From the NCBI RefSeq assembly GCF_900101915.1, contig NZ_FNAL01000007.1, forward strand, positions 62,001 to 126,000: a stretch of 64,000 bases of DNA, given 5' to 3'. The notes beneath the pieces are model-generated. The model ran no database searches and was not told where the DNA came from. It saw only the letters and a list, made by a program, of their open reading frames with translations. Of the stretch, positions 42,637 to 51,703 are shown piece by piece (position 1 is the stretch's first letter; every line of letters starts with the position of its first letter). Made by a program: the position numbers and the translations under genes. The DNA comes from Psychrobacter pacificensis (lineage in GTDB: Bacteria > Pseudomonadota > Gammaproteobacteria > Pseudomonadales > Moraxellaceae).

Positions 42637-43091
42637 CTGTTGGGTTCTTCGCGACTACTATTAGTTAAACCCTAGGAAATAAATAATAACAAAATATTAA
42701 ATAAACATACCATTGAGAGTGCTATAAAGAGGAGGACTCTTAAGGCTATTGTCAAAGAAAAATCACTAGATCACGTGCTTATAACTATTTATTATAGAAT
42801 AGTGACAAATTTATGACGCATTATTCACGGCGTTGTCTTGACCTTATCTGCAGGCTCACGCAAGATACATAGGTCTGATAAGAACGGTTGGCTTAGCTTT
42901 AGCAGATTTTATCCGTAAGAAGTGCAATGCTAATATAATTTCGAATATTGGCGTATTTTTCTTAATTAGTTATACATCTGTTGATATAGTAATAACCTTG
43001 AGTAGTATTTTGAACGACGACTTGAACCACAACGAAAATTTGGTTCTTAACTGATATTTTTTAATTCATAACATTAATAAACGAGGAACGT
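42637..43091 (+). other. Leader region before etfB
   Basis: A 455-base region without a credible gene. A TATAAT at 42934-42939 lacks a good -35. A TTGACC near 42837 lacks a good -10. A short hairpin GAACCA...TGGTTC lies at about 43022-43045, close to the etfB ribosome site. Confidence 0.45.
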
Positions 43092-43841
43092 ATGAAAGCA
43101 TTAGTAGCGGTCAAGCGTGTCATTGATTATAACGTAAAAGTACGTGTAAAAGCCGATAACTCTGGCGTTGATCTATCAAACACCAAAATGTCGATTAACC
43201 CTTTTGACGAAATCGCAGTAGAAGAAGCCGTTCGTCTAAAAGAAGCTGGCGTCATTGATGAAATCATCGTCGCGTCTATCGGTCCAAAAGAGTCACAAGA
43301 GCAAATTCGTGCAGCCCTAGCATTGGGTGCTGATCGTGGTATTTTAGTCGTGAGTGACGAAAAACCGTATCCACTACAAGTTGCCAAGATTCTAAAAAAT
43401 ATCGCTGAAACAGAAAGCACAGATATTATCTTGTTGGGTAAACAAGCGATTGATGACGACAACAACCAAACCGGTCAGATGCTAGCGGCATTGATGGGTA
43501 TCGGTCAGGGTACGTTTGCCTCAGAAGTGAAGGTTGAAGGCGACAAAGTCAACGTAACGCGTGAAATCGATGGCGGTCTACAAACCGTTGCCCTTGATTT
43601 GCCAGCAGTCATCACAACTGATCTACGTTTGAATGAGCCACGTTATGCGAAACTGCCTAACATCATGAAAGCGAAGAAAAAGCCGGTTGATGAGAAAACG
43701 CCAGCAGATTTCGGTGTCGATATGGCGTCTAAGCAAGAAATTATTAAAGTCATGCCACCTGCTGAGCGCAAAGCTGGTATTACAGTAGGGTCAGTTGATG
43801 AGTTGGTCGATAAGCTAAAAAATGAAGCAAAAGTCATTTAA
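43092..43841 (+). CDS. etfB: Electron transfer flavoprotein beta subunit
   Basis: EtfB (249 residues) binds AMP and pairs with EtfA to carry electrons from acyl-CoA and other dehydrogenases to ETF-quinone oxidoreductase. It has [38 protein letters not shown] and the family signature region around [30 protein letters not shown] (in part). GAGGAA precedes the ATG. etfA follows after 151 bases. Confidence 0.97.
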   Translation: MKALVAVKRVIDYNVKVRVKADNSGVDLSNTKMSINPFDEIAVEEAVRLKEAGVIDEIIVASIGPKESQEQIRAALALGADRGILVVSDEKPYPLQVAKILKNIAETESTDIILLGKQAIDDDNNQTGQMLAALMGIGQGTFASEVKVEGDKVNVTREIDGGLQTVALDLPAVITTDLRLNEPRYAKLPNIMKAKKKPVDEKTPADFGVDMASKQEIIKVMPPAERKAGITVGSVDELVDKLKNEAKVI

Positions 43842-43992
43842 TTTTTCAATGATTAGATACTTCGCTACGGCATATCCTGTACAAAGCTAAGAATTTGACT
43901 GCTTTATTTATATTAAACGATAGTTGCTCAAAGGGCTTTGTACACAAACAACCGCATGAATAGATAATACGAATAAATAAAGGATTAAAACC

Positions 43993-44925
43993 ATGGCAAT
44001 TTTGGTATATGCAGAACATGACAATGCCAGTCTAAAAAAGGCAACTTTGAACACCATCGCTGCTGCTAAGCAAATCGGTGATGACATCCATGTATTAGTG
44101 GCAGGTAGTGGCGCGCAGGCCGTTGCTGATGAAGCAGCAAAAGCAGAAGGCGTGACAAAAGTATTACTGGCAGACAATGCAGCATATGAGCATCAATTGG
44201 CGGGCAATGTGGCACTATTGGTTGCTGATGTGGCTGGTGATTATAGCCATATCCTAGCAGCTGCGACCACGACTGGTAAAAACTTTATGCCACGCGTTGC
44301 CGCGTTACTTGACGTCAGCATGCTTTCAGAAATCTCAGGTGTGGTCGATGCGCAAACGTTTGAGCGTCCTATCTATGCAGGTAATGCAACGGCAACCGTA
44401 AAAACGACAGAAGACAAAGTGGTACTAACCGTACGTACGACTGCGTTTGACCCAGTAGCAAGCGAAGGTGGTTCAGCGACTGTTGAAACGATCGATAATG
44501 TACAAGAAACTGGCAAAGCTAGCTTCGTGAACGAAGAAATGGCTAAGTCTGATCGTCCAGAATTGACCTCAGCTGGTATCGTGGTTTCTGGTGGCCGTGC
44601 ATTGGCAAACGGTGAGAACTTCACTAAGTACATTGAGCCATTGGCTGATAAACTAGGCGCTGCGGTTGGCGCATCACGTGCCGCTGTGGATGCAGGCTAT
44701 GTACCAAACGATATGCAGGTTGGTCAAACCGGTAAAATCGTTGCACCGCAGCTATATATCGCCGCTGGTATCTCAGGCGCGATTCAGCATTTGGCTGGTA
44801 TGAAAGATTCTAAAGTCATCGTTGCGATCAACAATGACCCAGAAGCGCCTATCGCTAGCGTTGCTGATTATTTCTTAGAAGCTGATTTGTTCGAAGCACT
44901 GCCTGAGCTAACTAGCAAGGTTTAA
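43993..44925 (+). CDS. etfA: Electron transfer flavoprotein alpha subunit
   Basis: EtfA (310 residues) binds the redox FAD. The C-terminal FAD domain has GIVVSGGRALANGENF, GAAVGASRAAVDAGYVPNDMQVGQTGKIVAPQLYIAAGISGAIQHLAGMKDSKVIVAINNDPEAPI (in short pieces). These match the ETF alpha signature. AAGGA precedes the ATG. A terminator follows, so etfBA forms one unit. Confidence 0.97.
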   Translation: MAILVYAEHDNASLKKATLNTIAAAKQIGDDIHVLVAGSGAQAVADEAAKAEGVTKVLLADNAAYEHQLAGNVALLVADVAGDYSHILAAATTTGKNFMPRVAALLDVSMLSEISGVVDAQTFERPIYAGNATATVKTTEDKVVLTVRTTAFDPVASEGGSATVETIDNVQETGKASFVNEEMAKSDRPELTSAGIVVSGGRALANGENFTKYIEPLADKLGAAVGASRAAVDAGYVPNDMQVGQTGKIVAPQLYIAAGISGAIQHLAGMKDSKVIVAINNDPEAPIASVADYFLEADLFEALPELTSKV

Positions 44926-45071
44926 TATCTAGCAAGGTTTAATATATAGTCACAGAATTACTAAACGGCTACGGCGTTACCCTCCTTAGAGGTACTACTT
45001 GTACAATCTGCAGTCGGCTGCCTTGTAATCGTTTTAGACTTCTTTGACTATATTAGTAGTAGACAGATAAC

Positions 45072-45105
45072 AAAAACCCACTATCAATCGGTAGTGGGTT
45101 TTTTT
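45072..45105. terminator. Bidirectional terminator after etfA
   Basis: AAACCCACTA and TAGTGGGTTT pair around an 8-base loop, with A-run and T-run. It separates etfA from the convergent methyltransferase gene. Confidence 0.9.
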
Positions 45106-45148
45106 ATTGCTTGATAGAGAAGATTTTAATTGTAGTTATAAATGGACG

Positions 45149-45943
45149 CTAAGAGTATTGTCTTTGGCGCAAGGTTTCGTACAGACATAAAGCCCCAGCA
45201 ATCGCCACGTTAAGACTCTCTTGCCCATTTGGCTGCGGTAAAGCGATAGGGGTGGCACATTGCATCAAATCATCGCTGACGCCTTGACCTTCATGACCCA
45301 TAATCCACGCCACAGGCGCAGATAAATCGTGATCGTAAATGATAGTATCGGTATGTGAGCTGGTCGCCAACAGTGGAACTTTTACGTGATCTAAAATATC
45401 TTGCGTACTTAAGCCTTCATAAATAGTCAGGGCAAACTGTGCACCCATACCGGCTCGTAACGTCTTGGGAGACCAAGCTTGCGCGGTAGCACTGGTACAT
45501 AAGATGTTGCGAATACCAACGGCTGCTGCTGTACGCAGGAGTGTGCCGACATTTCCGCTGTCCTGTACATCATTTAAGATCAAGCAATCTTCATCAATCA
45601 TTGATAAGTTAGGCGTTGGTACGTTGATAATCGCCATGATATCGATACCAGTACCTAAGCTACGAATACTCTCGTACAGTGAATTGGATAAAATAAGAAT
45701 AGGCGTATAAGTCGGCAGGCGAGTTAATACCTGCTGAACTTCAGGATGACTACGCGCTGACTCAGACAGTAGTATCTGGGCAAAAGGATAGTCGCTACGC
45801 AGCGCAGCATCTATCAGATGAACACCTTCTATGACGGTCTGACCATGCTTTTTGCGTTGACGTGCTTGTGCCAATAGGGCTTTTACAAGCTTGACGGTGG
45901 TGTTCTTATCTGAGGTAATCAGCTCGGTGGGATTTAGTACCAT
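45149..45943 (-). CDS. TrmH/SpoU-family RNA 2'-O-methyltransferase
   Basis: A 264-residue SPOUT methyltransferase acting on rRNA or tRNA ribose. An N-terminal substrate-binding domain (VKLVKALLAQARQRKKHGQTVIEG) precedes the SpoU core. The three motifs are LILNDVQDSGNVGTLLRTAAAVG, AWIMGHEGQGVS, and IALPQPNGQESLNVAIAGALCLYE, which form the knot and SAM site. The exact RNA target cannot be told from sequence. It lies between etfA and fbp. Confidence 0.9.
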   Translation of the reverse strand: MVLNPTELITSDKNTTVKLVKALLAQARQRKKHGQTVIEGVHLIDAALRSDYPFAQILLSESARSHPEVQQVLTRLPTYTPILILSNSLYESIRSLGTGIDIMAIINVPTPNLSMIDEDCLILNDVQDSGNVGTLLRTAAAVGIRNILCTSATAQAWSPKTLRAGMGAQFALTIYEGLSTQDILDHVKVPLLATSSHTDTIIYDHDLSAPVAWIMGHEGQGVSDDLMQCATPIALPQPNGQESLNVAIAGALCLYETLRQRQYS

Positions 45944-46039
45944 AGTGGATCGCTTAGAGAAGAGTAGAAGGGCGAATAACCAGCATCGAGCTTATAATCT
46001 CGCTGTAAGCTGGTTATTTTTAGAAAGTACTTATATCAA

Positions 46040-47023
46040 TTACTGCTCAGAATAATTGACGTGTAAGTCTCTAACATAATTGACTTCGTTTTTGCTACCG
46101 AGCACCACAGGAACACGCTGATGAATGTCAGTGGGCTCGATATCTAAGATACGATTGACAGCGTCTGTCGCACCGCCACCCGCGCGTTCAATCAATAAGC
46201 TCATTGGATTGGCTTCATACATCAAGCGTAGTTTACCTGCTTTATGCGCGTATTTGGTATCAAACGGATAAGTGAAGAGGCCACCGCGGCATAAGATACG
46301 ATGGACGTCACCAACCATAGCGGCGACCCAACGCGTATTGAAATCGCGTCCACGTACGCCTGTCTCGCCAGCGATTAACTCATCGATGTACTGTTGCATC
46401 GGTGCGCGCCAGTAGCGATAATTTGAGCTATTGATCGCATATTCGCTCGTATCGGCATCGATTTGCACGTTGTCTTCTATTAGCACATAGTCTTCAGTTT
46501 CTGGATCTAGGCTAAACATCACGACCTTATCTGCGATGGTCAACGCCAGTACCGTAGAGGTGCCATATAACAAATACCCTGCTGCTAGCTGTTTGTTACC
46601 TGCCTGTAGATAGTCGCTGTTTTCACTGGTTTGACCTTGACGCTCGTACGGCAGAACAGAAAAAATCGTACCTACTGCCATATTGATATCAATATTTGAT
46701 GAGCCATCTAGTGGGTCAAACAAAACCAATAGACTGCCATCGTCATTAGCAGGGGTGGCATCATCAAGCTCTTCTGATGCAACGCCGGCACAATGGGTAT
46801 TCTTTGCCAATGCATCTAGCAGTAAGTCATTGGCCAGTATGTCTAGTTTTTTCTGATCTTCGCCTTGGACGTTTTGATTGCCAGCCTCGCCTAAAATATC
46901 CGCCAGAGCACCTTTTCTAAGTAGTTGTGAGATGGTTTTACCAACATTAGTGACCGTGGTAATTACATCGTTGAGTGCAGGACTAGAGGCATGTTGGTTT
47001 AGATAATCTGCTAAGGTCGTCAT
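46040..47023 (-). CDS. fbp: Fructose-1,6-bisphosphatase class I
   Basis: Fbp (327 residues) hydrolyses fructose-1,6-bisphosphate in gluconeogenesis. It has the metal-binding [24 protein letters not shown] and the GGLFTYPFD and [20 protein letters not shown] motifs. The Met at 47023 ([11 protein letters not shown]) has AGGAAG upstream and matches homologues; an earlier Met at 47098 is rejected. It is divergent from pyrB. Confidence 0.96.
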   Translation of the reverse strand: MTTLADYLNQHASSPALNDVITTVTNVGKTISQLLRKGALADILGEAGNQNVQGEDQKKLDILANDLLLDALAKNTHCAGVASEELDDATPANDDGSLLVLFDPLDGSSNIDINMAVGTIFSVLPYERQGQTSENSDYLQAGNKQLAAGYLLYGTSTVLALTIADKVVMFSLDPETEDYVLIEDNVQIDADTSEYAINSSNYRYWRAPMQQYIDELIAGETGVRGRDFNTRWVAAMVGDVHRILCRGGLFTYPFDTKYAHKAGKLRLMYEANPMSLLIERAGGGATDAVNRILDIEPTDIHQRVPVVLGSKNEVNYVRDLHVNYSEQ

Positions 47024-47407
47024 AAAGCTTCCTAATAGAGGGTATGGAAAGTAAAAAATGGATGGTCTTAGAGTCAGGTCATAGGCGGCATTTGGCACAC
47101 CTTAAATGGTTGAGTTTTTAAATAGCTTATACGGTATCTTTGTCCTGACCACAAAATCGGCTACACTATATCTATTGTTATTCATTTATAGATTTGTCAG
47201 AATTATTCTCTATGAGAATATAGCATGTCTATTTACGCTTTCCGATTGTCTGCTGAGGCGGTTTTGGTCGAATTTGATTACGGTAAATTGTAGCAAATAA
47301 GCGTCAAAATGTCCTCGTCTCTGTGCCTATCGGTGCTAAATGATTGAACAAAGATGAATAAGCGATTACGACAGACTCATATAAACCCACAATAAAGACT
47401 CGTCATT
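47024..47407. other. Intergenic region between divergent fbp and pyrB
   Basis: A 384-base region with no credible gene. It holds a 17-bp palindrome, TATTCTC-TAT-GAGAATA (47204-47220), directly after a TTGTCA. An additional weak promoter candidate, TTGTCC with TACACT, lies near 47140-47168. Confidence 0.55.
47194..47222 (+). promoter_or_regulatory. Possible pyrB promoter with embedded palindrome
   Basis: TTGTCA (47194-47199) and AATATA (47217-47222) are 17 bases apart, and the perfect palindrome at 47204-47220 fills the spacer. This is the layout of a repressor operator. The -10 is weak, so the promoter call is tentative. Confidence 0.4.
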
Positions 47408-48481
47408 ATGTCAAATTCTCTCGATAGTAGCGCTACACAACCAGTCTCACCGACTGATTATGCAAAATTTGATCCCAATACAATTCATCAAAGACTCAAT
47501 ACCTCACTGAGTCGTCCGCAGCTCAACACCGATGGCAGTATCAGGCATTTCTTGGGTGTTGAAGGTCTTAATAAAGCACAGCTCAAAGCTATTATCGCAA
47601 AAGCAGAGACTTTCTTTGATGAAAACGGGCAGCTCATCAATCGTCCTGAGTTAGATGGCTATACGGTCATGAATTTGTTCTTTGAACCATCGACTCGTAC
47701 CCGGACGACTTTTGAAGTAGCAGAAAAACGCTTGGGTGCTAATGTACTTAATATCGATATCGAACGCTCTAGTACCAAAAAAGGCGAGAGTCTACGCGAT
47801 ACCTTGTGGAATCTACAGGCGATGACCGCAGATATTTTTGTAGTTCGACATTCAGCATCAGGCGCTGCGCATTTTATGGCGACAGAAGTGACCCCTGATA
47901 TTGCTATCATCAATGGGGGGGATGGCTGGCATGCGCATCCTACTCAGGGAATGCTCGACATGTTGACCATTCACCGTGAGGCACCGCGCCCGTTTGAAGA
48001 GCTGTCTATCGCAATCGTTGGTGATATTAAGCACTCACGCGTCGCCCGTTCTGATATTAGCGCCTTGCAAACCCTAGGTGTGACAGATATCCGTGTGTGT
48101 GCGCCGCGTACTTTACTGCCGAAAGGTATTGAGCGTTTTGGCGTAAAAGTATATGAAAATATGGATGAGTGTGTCACTGATTGTGATGTGATTATGGGAT
48201 TAAGAATACAAAATGAGCGTATCGGTTCGCCGCTATTGGCATCGTCAAGTGAATACTATAAGCATTATGGGATCACGCCAGAGCGAGTAGCATTGGCCAA
48301 GCCTGATGCGCTAGTTATGCACCCAGGGCCAATGAACCGCGGTGTTGAGATTGCCTCTAGTGTGGCTGATGGCGCGCAATCGGTGATCTTAAAGCAGGTA
48401 AATAACGGTATTGCCATACGAATGGCGGTCTTGTCGCTTGCGATGGAAGGTCAACGTGCTCATCAAGCGGCTGGCAAGTAA
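47408..48481 (+). CDS. pyrB: Aspartate carbamoyltransferase catalytic chain
   Basis: PyrB (357 residues) joins carbamoyl phosphate and aspartate, the committed pyrimidine step. The carbamoyl phosphate loop is [20 protein letters not shown], followed by HPTQGMLDM and the aspartate-site LRIQNER, and [13 protein letters not shown] near the end. It carries an N-terminal extension of about 45 residues before the fold, as in the pseudomonad type that partners an inactive dihydroorotase. The next gene encodes just such a protein. No pyrI is present. Confidence 0.96.
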   Translation: MSNSLDSSATQPVSPTDYAKFDPNTIHQRLNTSLSRPQLNTDGSIRHFLGVEGLNKAQLKAIIAKAETFFDENGQLINRPELDGYTVMNLFFEPSTRTRTTFEVAEKRLGANVLNIDIERSSTKKGESLRDTLWNLQAMTADIFVVRHSASGAAHFMATEVTPDIAIINGGDGWHAHPTQGMLDMLTIHREAPRPFEELSIAIVGDIKHSRVARSDISALQTLGVTDIRVCAPRTLLPKGIERFGVKVYENMDECVTDCDVIMGLRIQNERIGSPLLASSSEYYKHYGITPERVALAKPDALVMHPGPMNRGVEIASSVADGAQSVILKQVNNGIAIRMAVLSLAMEGQRAHQAAGK

Positions 48482-48539
48482 CAGCTTGCCGCGCGACTTA
48501 TTCTCATTTATTTCATTTTATTGATACGGTAATAACGTT

Positions 48540-49751
48540 ATGTCTACCATGCTTAATACGGATGCACCCATCTTTGACCATTTACCAAAAGCATTTAAAG
48601 ATGCATTGCCGCAAACTGTAACAGAAAAATTGTCTACGCTTGATGCTGAACATGAGATGTGGTTACTACCACCATTAGTAGATCTATGCGCGCGCTTGCG
48701 TGAGCCGGGCCAACAGCAACACGGTACGCTGGCATCAGAAGGTAGGGCAGCTCGTGGTAACGGGTTTTTGCATGTAGTCACGCCACCTGACACCAATCCT
48801 ATTTTAGAAAATGGCTCCCTCTTAAAGGGCTTGCGTGAGCGCGCCTTGAGTGATGGCGGTATTTACTTGCATATTTTGGGCGCATTGACCACAGGGTTAG
48901 AGGGCGAACGACCGTCTAATATTGCAGGGCTTAAAAAGGGCGGCTGTATCGCAGTATCCAATGCGCGTAGACCTTTTCGCAATGACTTAGTATTGCTAAG
49001 AACACTAGAGTACGCGGCGACTTTTGGTATGAAAGTATTCTTTTATCCTGATGAGCCAAGTCTGTCTGGAGATGGCGTGGCGCATGAGGGTTATATCGCC
49101 TCTTATCATGGTTTACAAGGGATTCCTTGGATTGCGGAAACGGTTGCACTATCTAAGCAGCTGTTGATGGTTGAAGAGACGGGGATAGCCGCTCACTTCA
49201 GCCAGCTGTCTTGCAAGTCTTCGATTGAGCTGATGCGCTGGGCAAAAGATAAAGGCTTGCCTGTTACGTGTGATGTTGCGATGCATCAGCTGTATTTAAC
49301 TGATGACAATCTTGAAGGCTTTAATGCTCAGGCATATGTCTTGCCACCGCTACGTAGTAATACCGACCAGCAGGCAATCCGCCGTGGCTTAAAAGATGGC
49401 ACTATCGATGCCATCTGTAGTCATCACGAGCCACTGAACAGTACGGCGAAAAAAGCGCCATTTGCTGAGAGTACGCCAGGTATCTCGAATTTTGATACTT
49501 TTATGGCGCTGGCCTGTCAGCTGGTCAATGATGAGGTACTAACACTCTCAGAGCTGGTTGATAAAATCTGTCTTAATCCGGCAAAGATTGCGGGTATTCA
49601 TGAGCAGTATGAAGCGATCGGCGGCGCGGTATTGGTTGACCCGAATCTTGAGTGGCAAGTGACTGCGCAATCTATGCTATCGAATGGTAAAAACACACCA
49701 TTTTTTAATCAGCAGTTGCAAGGACGTGTTGTGGAGACGTTCTTTGGCTAA
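48540..49751 (+). CDS. pyrC': Inactive dihydroorotase-like protein PyrC'
   Basis: A 403-residue amidohydrolase-fold protein homologous to dihydroorotase but lacking its catalytic residues. The zinc HxH of DxHxHLREP is replaced: the sequence reads DLCARLREPG at about residues 48-57. The usual TDHAPH is changed to SHHEPL. Other framework motifs (ISNFDTFMAL-like end, LNPAKIAGI) remain. In pseudomonads such PyrC' is needed structurally for a dodecameric PyrB-PyrC' complex. Its position 58 bases after pyrB supports this role. Confidence 0.92.
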   Translation: MSTMLNTDAPIFDHLPKAFKDALPQTVTEKLSTLDAEHEMWLLPPLVDLCARLREPGQQQHGTLASEGRAARGNGFLHVVTPPDTNPILENGSLLKGLRERALSDGGIYLHILGALTTGLEGERPSNIAGLKKGGCIAVSNARRPFRNDLVLLRTLEYAATFGMKVFFYPDEPSLSGDGVAHEGYIASYHGLQGIPWIAETVALSKQLLMVEETGIAAHFSQLSCKSSIELMRWAKDKGLPVTCDVAMHQLYLTDDNLEGFNAQAYVLPPLRSNTDQQAIRRGLKDGTIDAICSHHEPLNSTAKKAPFAESTPGISNFDTFMALACQLVNDEVLTLSELVDKICLNPAKIAGIHEQYEAIGGAVLVDPNLEWQVTAQSMLSNGKNTPFFNQQLQGRVVETFFG

Positions 49752-49806
49752 TTTGCCCCGACAGGATGATAGTCTACCGCTATCCTCGAAGGATAAAGGG
49801 GGTGAA

Positions 49807-50292
49807 ATGATTGACCCTCTAGAAAAAACGCACAGCACAGCCAGTGAGTCTATCAAAGCAGTGGCCATCTATGAAGTCGTCAAAGGTGTGGGGGCATTAT
49901 TAGGTGCAGGTGCATTGTGGTCGTGGCATACCGATCTTGAGCATTGGCTGACGACCGCGACTGGCTCTTGGCGCCATACCTTTGGCCACCTACTTGCACC
50001 GCAAATCGACAGTGTAGTAAGTATTGCCCAACAGGCCAGCAAAAACTGGCCAGTGTTTTTATTGTTGATATTTGCTTATGCCAGTTTGCGCTTCCTAGAA
50101 GCCTATGGATTATGGCGCGATAAGACATGGGCGTATTGGTTTGGTGTGCTGGGCTATGGTGTCTTTATTCCTATAGAGGTTTATTATCTGATAACCAGTC
50201 CATTTGATTGGTTTAAACTGGTAATATTGGTTTCTAATCTGCTTATTATTATCGTGGTTTATCGTAATATGAAAAGAAAGGGTTTAATATAA
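49807..50292 (+). CDS. DUF2127 membrane protein
   Basis: A 161-residue protein fitting DUF2127, an uncharacterised inner-membrane family. It has AIYEVVKGVGALLGAGALWSW as the first helix, a polar stretch, then three helices: WPVFLLLIFAYASLRFLEAYGLW, AYWFGVLGYGVFIPIEVYYL and LVILVSNLLIIIVVYR. ATG at 49807 is chosen because AAGGGGGTG lies just upstream; the frame is open earlier but would overlap the end of pyrC'. It may be cotranscribed with pyrBC'. Confidence 0.82.
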   Translation: MIDPLEKTHSTASESIKAVAIYEVVKGVGALLGAGALWSWHTDLEHWLTTATGSWRHTFGHLLAPQIDSVVSIAQQASKNWPVFLLLIFAYASLRFLEAYGLWRDKTWAYWFGVLGYGVFIPIEVYYLITSPFDWFKLVILVSNLLIIIVVYRNMKRKGLI

Positions 50293-50307
50293 CCATTGAA
50301 ACTGCTC

Positions 50308-50360
50308 AAAAAAGCCAGCCAAAGCTAGCCTAAGACATCATGTCTCAGGCTGGCTTTTTT
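50308..50360. terminator. Bidirectional terminator
   Basis: AAAAAAGCCAGCC pairs with GGCTGGCTTTTTT, and the loop contains a nested AGCCTaAGACAT/ATGTCTcAGGCT stem. It lies between convergent genes. Confidence 0.9.
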
Positions 50361-50380
50361 ATACGTGCTGTATTTGTGGT

Positions 50381-51655
50381 TTATGCCTCTGTTATTTCTT
50401 TATCCTTACGAATGCTCTTGGCGACTCTGCCAACACTGAGGCCCTGTACCAAGATAGAAAATATCACTACCGCATACGTGAGCGCCAGTAAAATGTCACG
50501 CTCTGCGCCCGTTGGTAGCTGCAGCACCAGTGCCACCGAGATGCCGCCGCGCAGTCCGCCCCATGTCAGTACTTTCCACGCTCCAGTTGGCAAGTCAAGC
50601 TGCCGCTGAAGGGTCTTTGTGGTCATACCGACAACGATAAAACGGGCAAGCAAGGCAATAACAATCGTCAAACCTGCAGCGATAAATAGATTGCCAGAAT
50701 ATGCAATCATCACCACCTCAAGTCCAATTAAGACAAATAAAATCGCATTGAGAATCTCATCGATCAGCTCCCAAAATAGATCGATATAGTGCCGTGTTTT
50801 ATCACTCATCGCCAGTGCTCGTCCGCGATTACCGACCATCAGTCCCATCATGACCATGGCCAGTGGCCCTGAGAGATGCCAATGACTGGCCAGCGCATAG
50901 CCGCCGATCACCCCCGCCAGCGTCAATAGCACCTCTTCTTGATAACTGTCAATGCTCTTTAGCATATAGTACAAAATCGCCCCGAGCACCAGACCAAACA
51001 CAATGCCGCCTCCTGCCTCAACGGCCAAGGTATGGGCCACATAGTTGGCTGTTGGGATATCGCCGCTGGATAAAATACCAAGTAGCAGGACAAAAATAAC
51101 GACGCCGATACCATCATTAAACAACGACTCGCCTGCGATGACGGTCTCTAAGCTTTTTGGGGCGCCAGCGGATGATAAGATGCCCATCACCGCGATAGGG
51201 TCGGTCGGCGAGATTAAAGCGCCAAACAACAAACACCAAAGAAACGGCAAGCCAAATCCAAAGAAGGGCAACATAAGATAGAGCGCAGTGGCGATTAGCA
51301 AGGCTGAGACTAGGGTACCCACGCAGGCGAGAATACCAATGGGCAGTCGATAGCGTTTTAAGTCACTGATATTGACATGCAGCGCCCCTGCAAATAAAAG
51401 CATCGAGAGCATACCGTCCAATAGCACCTCGGTAAAATCTAGCTGCTCTAGTAAGCTCACTTCATAATCAATGAGCTGGTCGAACCCCAAAAACCCCAAA
51501 AAAATCGCACCGATAGATAGGACAATCGAGATGACCATGACTCCAATGGTCGTGGGCAGACCGATAAAGCGATGATTGACATAGGTCAGCAGGGCAGTAA
51601 TCGATAAAAAGATAGCGCTGATTTCAAGTATGGTCAGGCTGGTTGCAGATGCCAT
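50381..51655 (-). CDS. CPA1-family Na+/H+ (or cation/proton) antiporter
   Basis: A 424-residue membrane protein with 12-13 helices of the CPA1 family. The core ALISPTDPIAVMGIL and the ESLFNDGIGVVIFVLLLGIL segment contain the conserved Asp residues expected for ion exchange. LTWGGLRGGISVALVLQLP is the usual late motif. There is no long C-terminal cytosolic regulatory domain. Which cation it moves cannot be read from sequence. It is convergent with the DUF2127 gene. Confidence 0.9.
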   Translation of the reverse strand: MASATSLTILEISAIFLSITALLTYVNHRFIGLPTTIGVMVISIVLSIGAIFLGFLGFDQLIDYEVSLLEQLDFTEVLLDGMLSMLLFAGALHVNISDLKRYRLPIGILACVGTLVSALLIATALYLMLPFFGFGLPFLWCLLFGALISPTDPIAVMGILSSAGAPKSLETVIAGESLFNDGIGVVIFVLLLGILSSGDIPTANYVAHTLAVEAGGGIVFGLVLGAILYYMLKSIDSYQEEVLLTLAGVIGGYALASHWHLSGPLAMVMMGLMVGNRGRALAMSDKTRHYIDLFWELIDEILNAILFVLIGLEVVMIAYSGNLFIAAGLTIVIALLARFIVVGMTTKTLQRQLDLPTGAWKVLTWGGLRGGISVALVLQLPTGAERDILLALTYAVVIFSILVQGLSVGRVAKSIRKDKEITEA

Positions 51656-51703
51656 AAAGCAGGTCTCTTATGAGTGATAAGTAGTAAAAGTAATCAGTAC
51701 AAA

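Noticed and set aside
47106..47300. 64-codon hydrophobic frame between fbp and pyrB
   Set aside because: No ribosome site, AT-rich, and it overlaps the promoter-like palindrome region.
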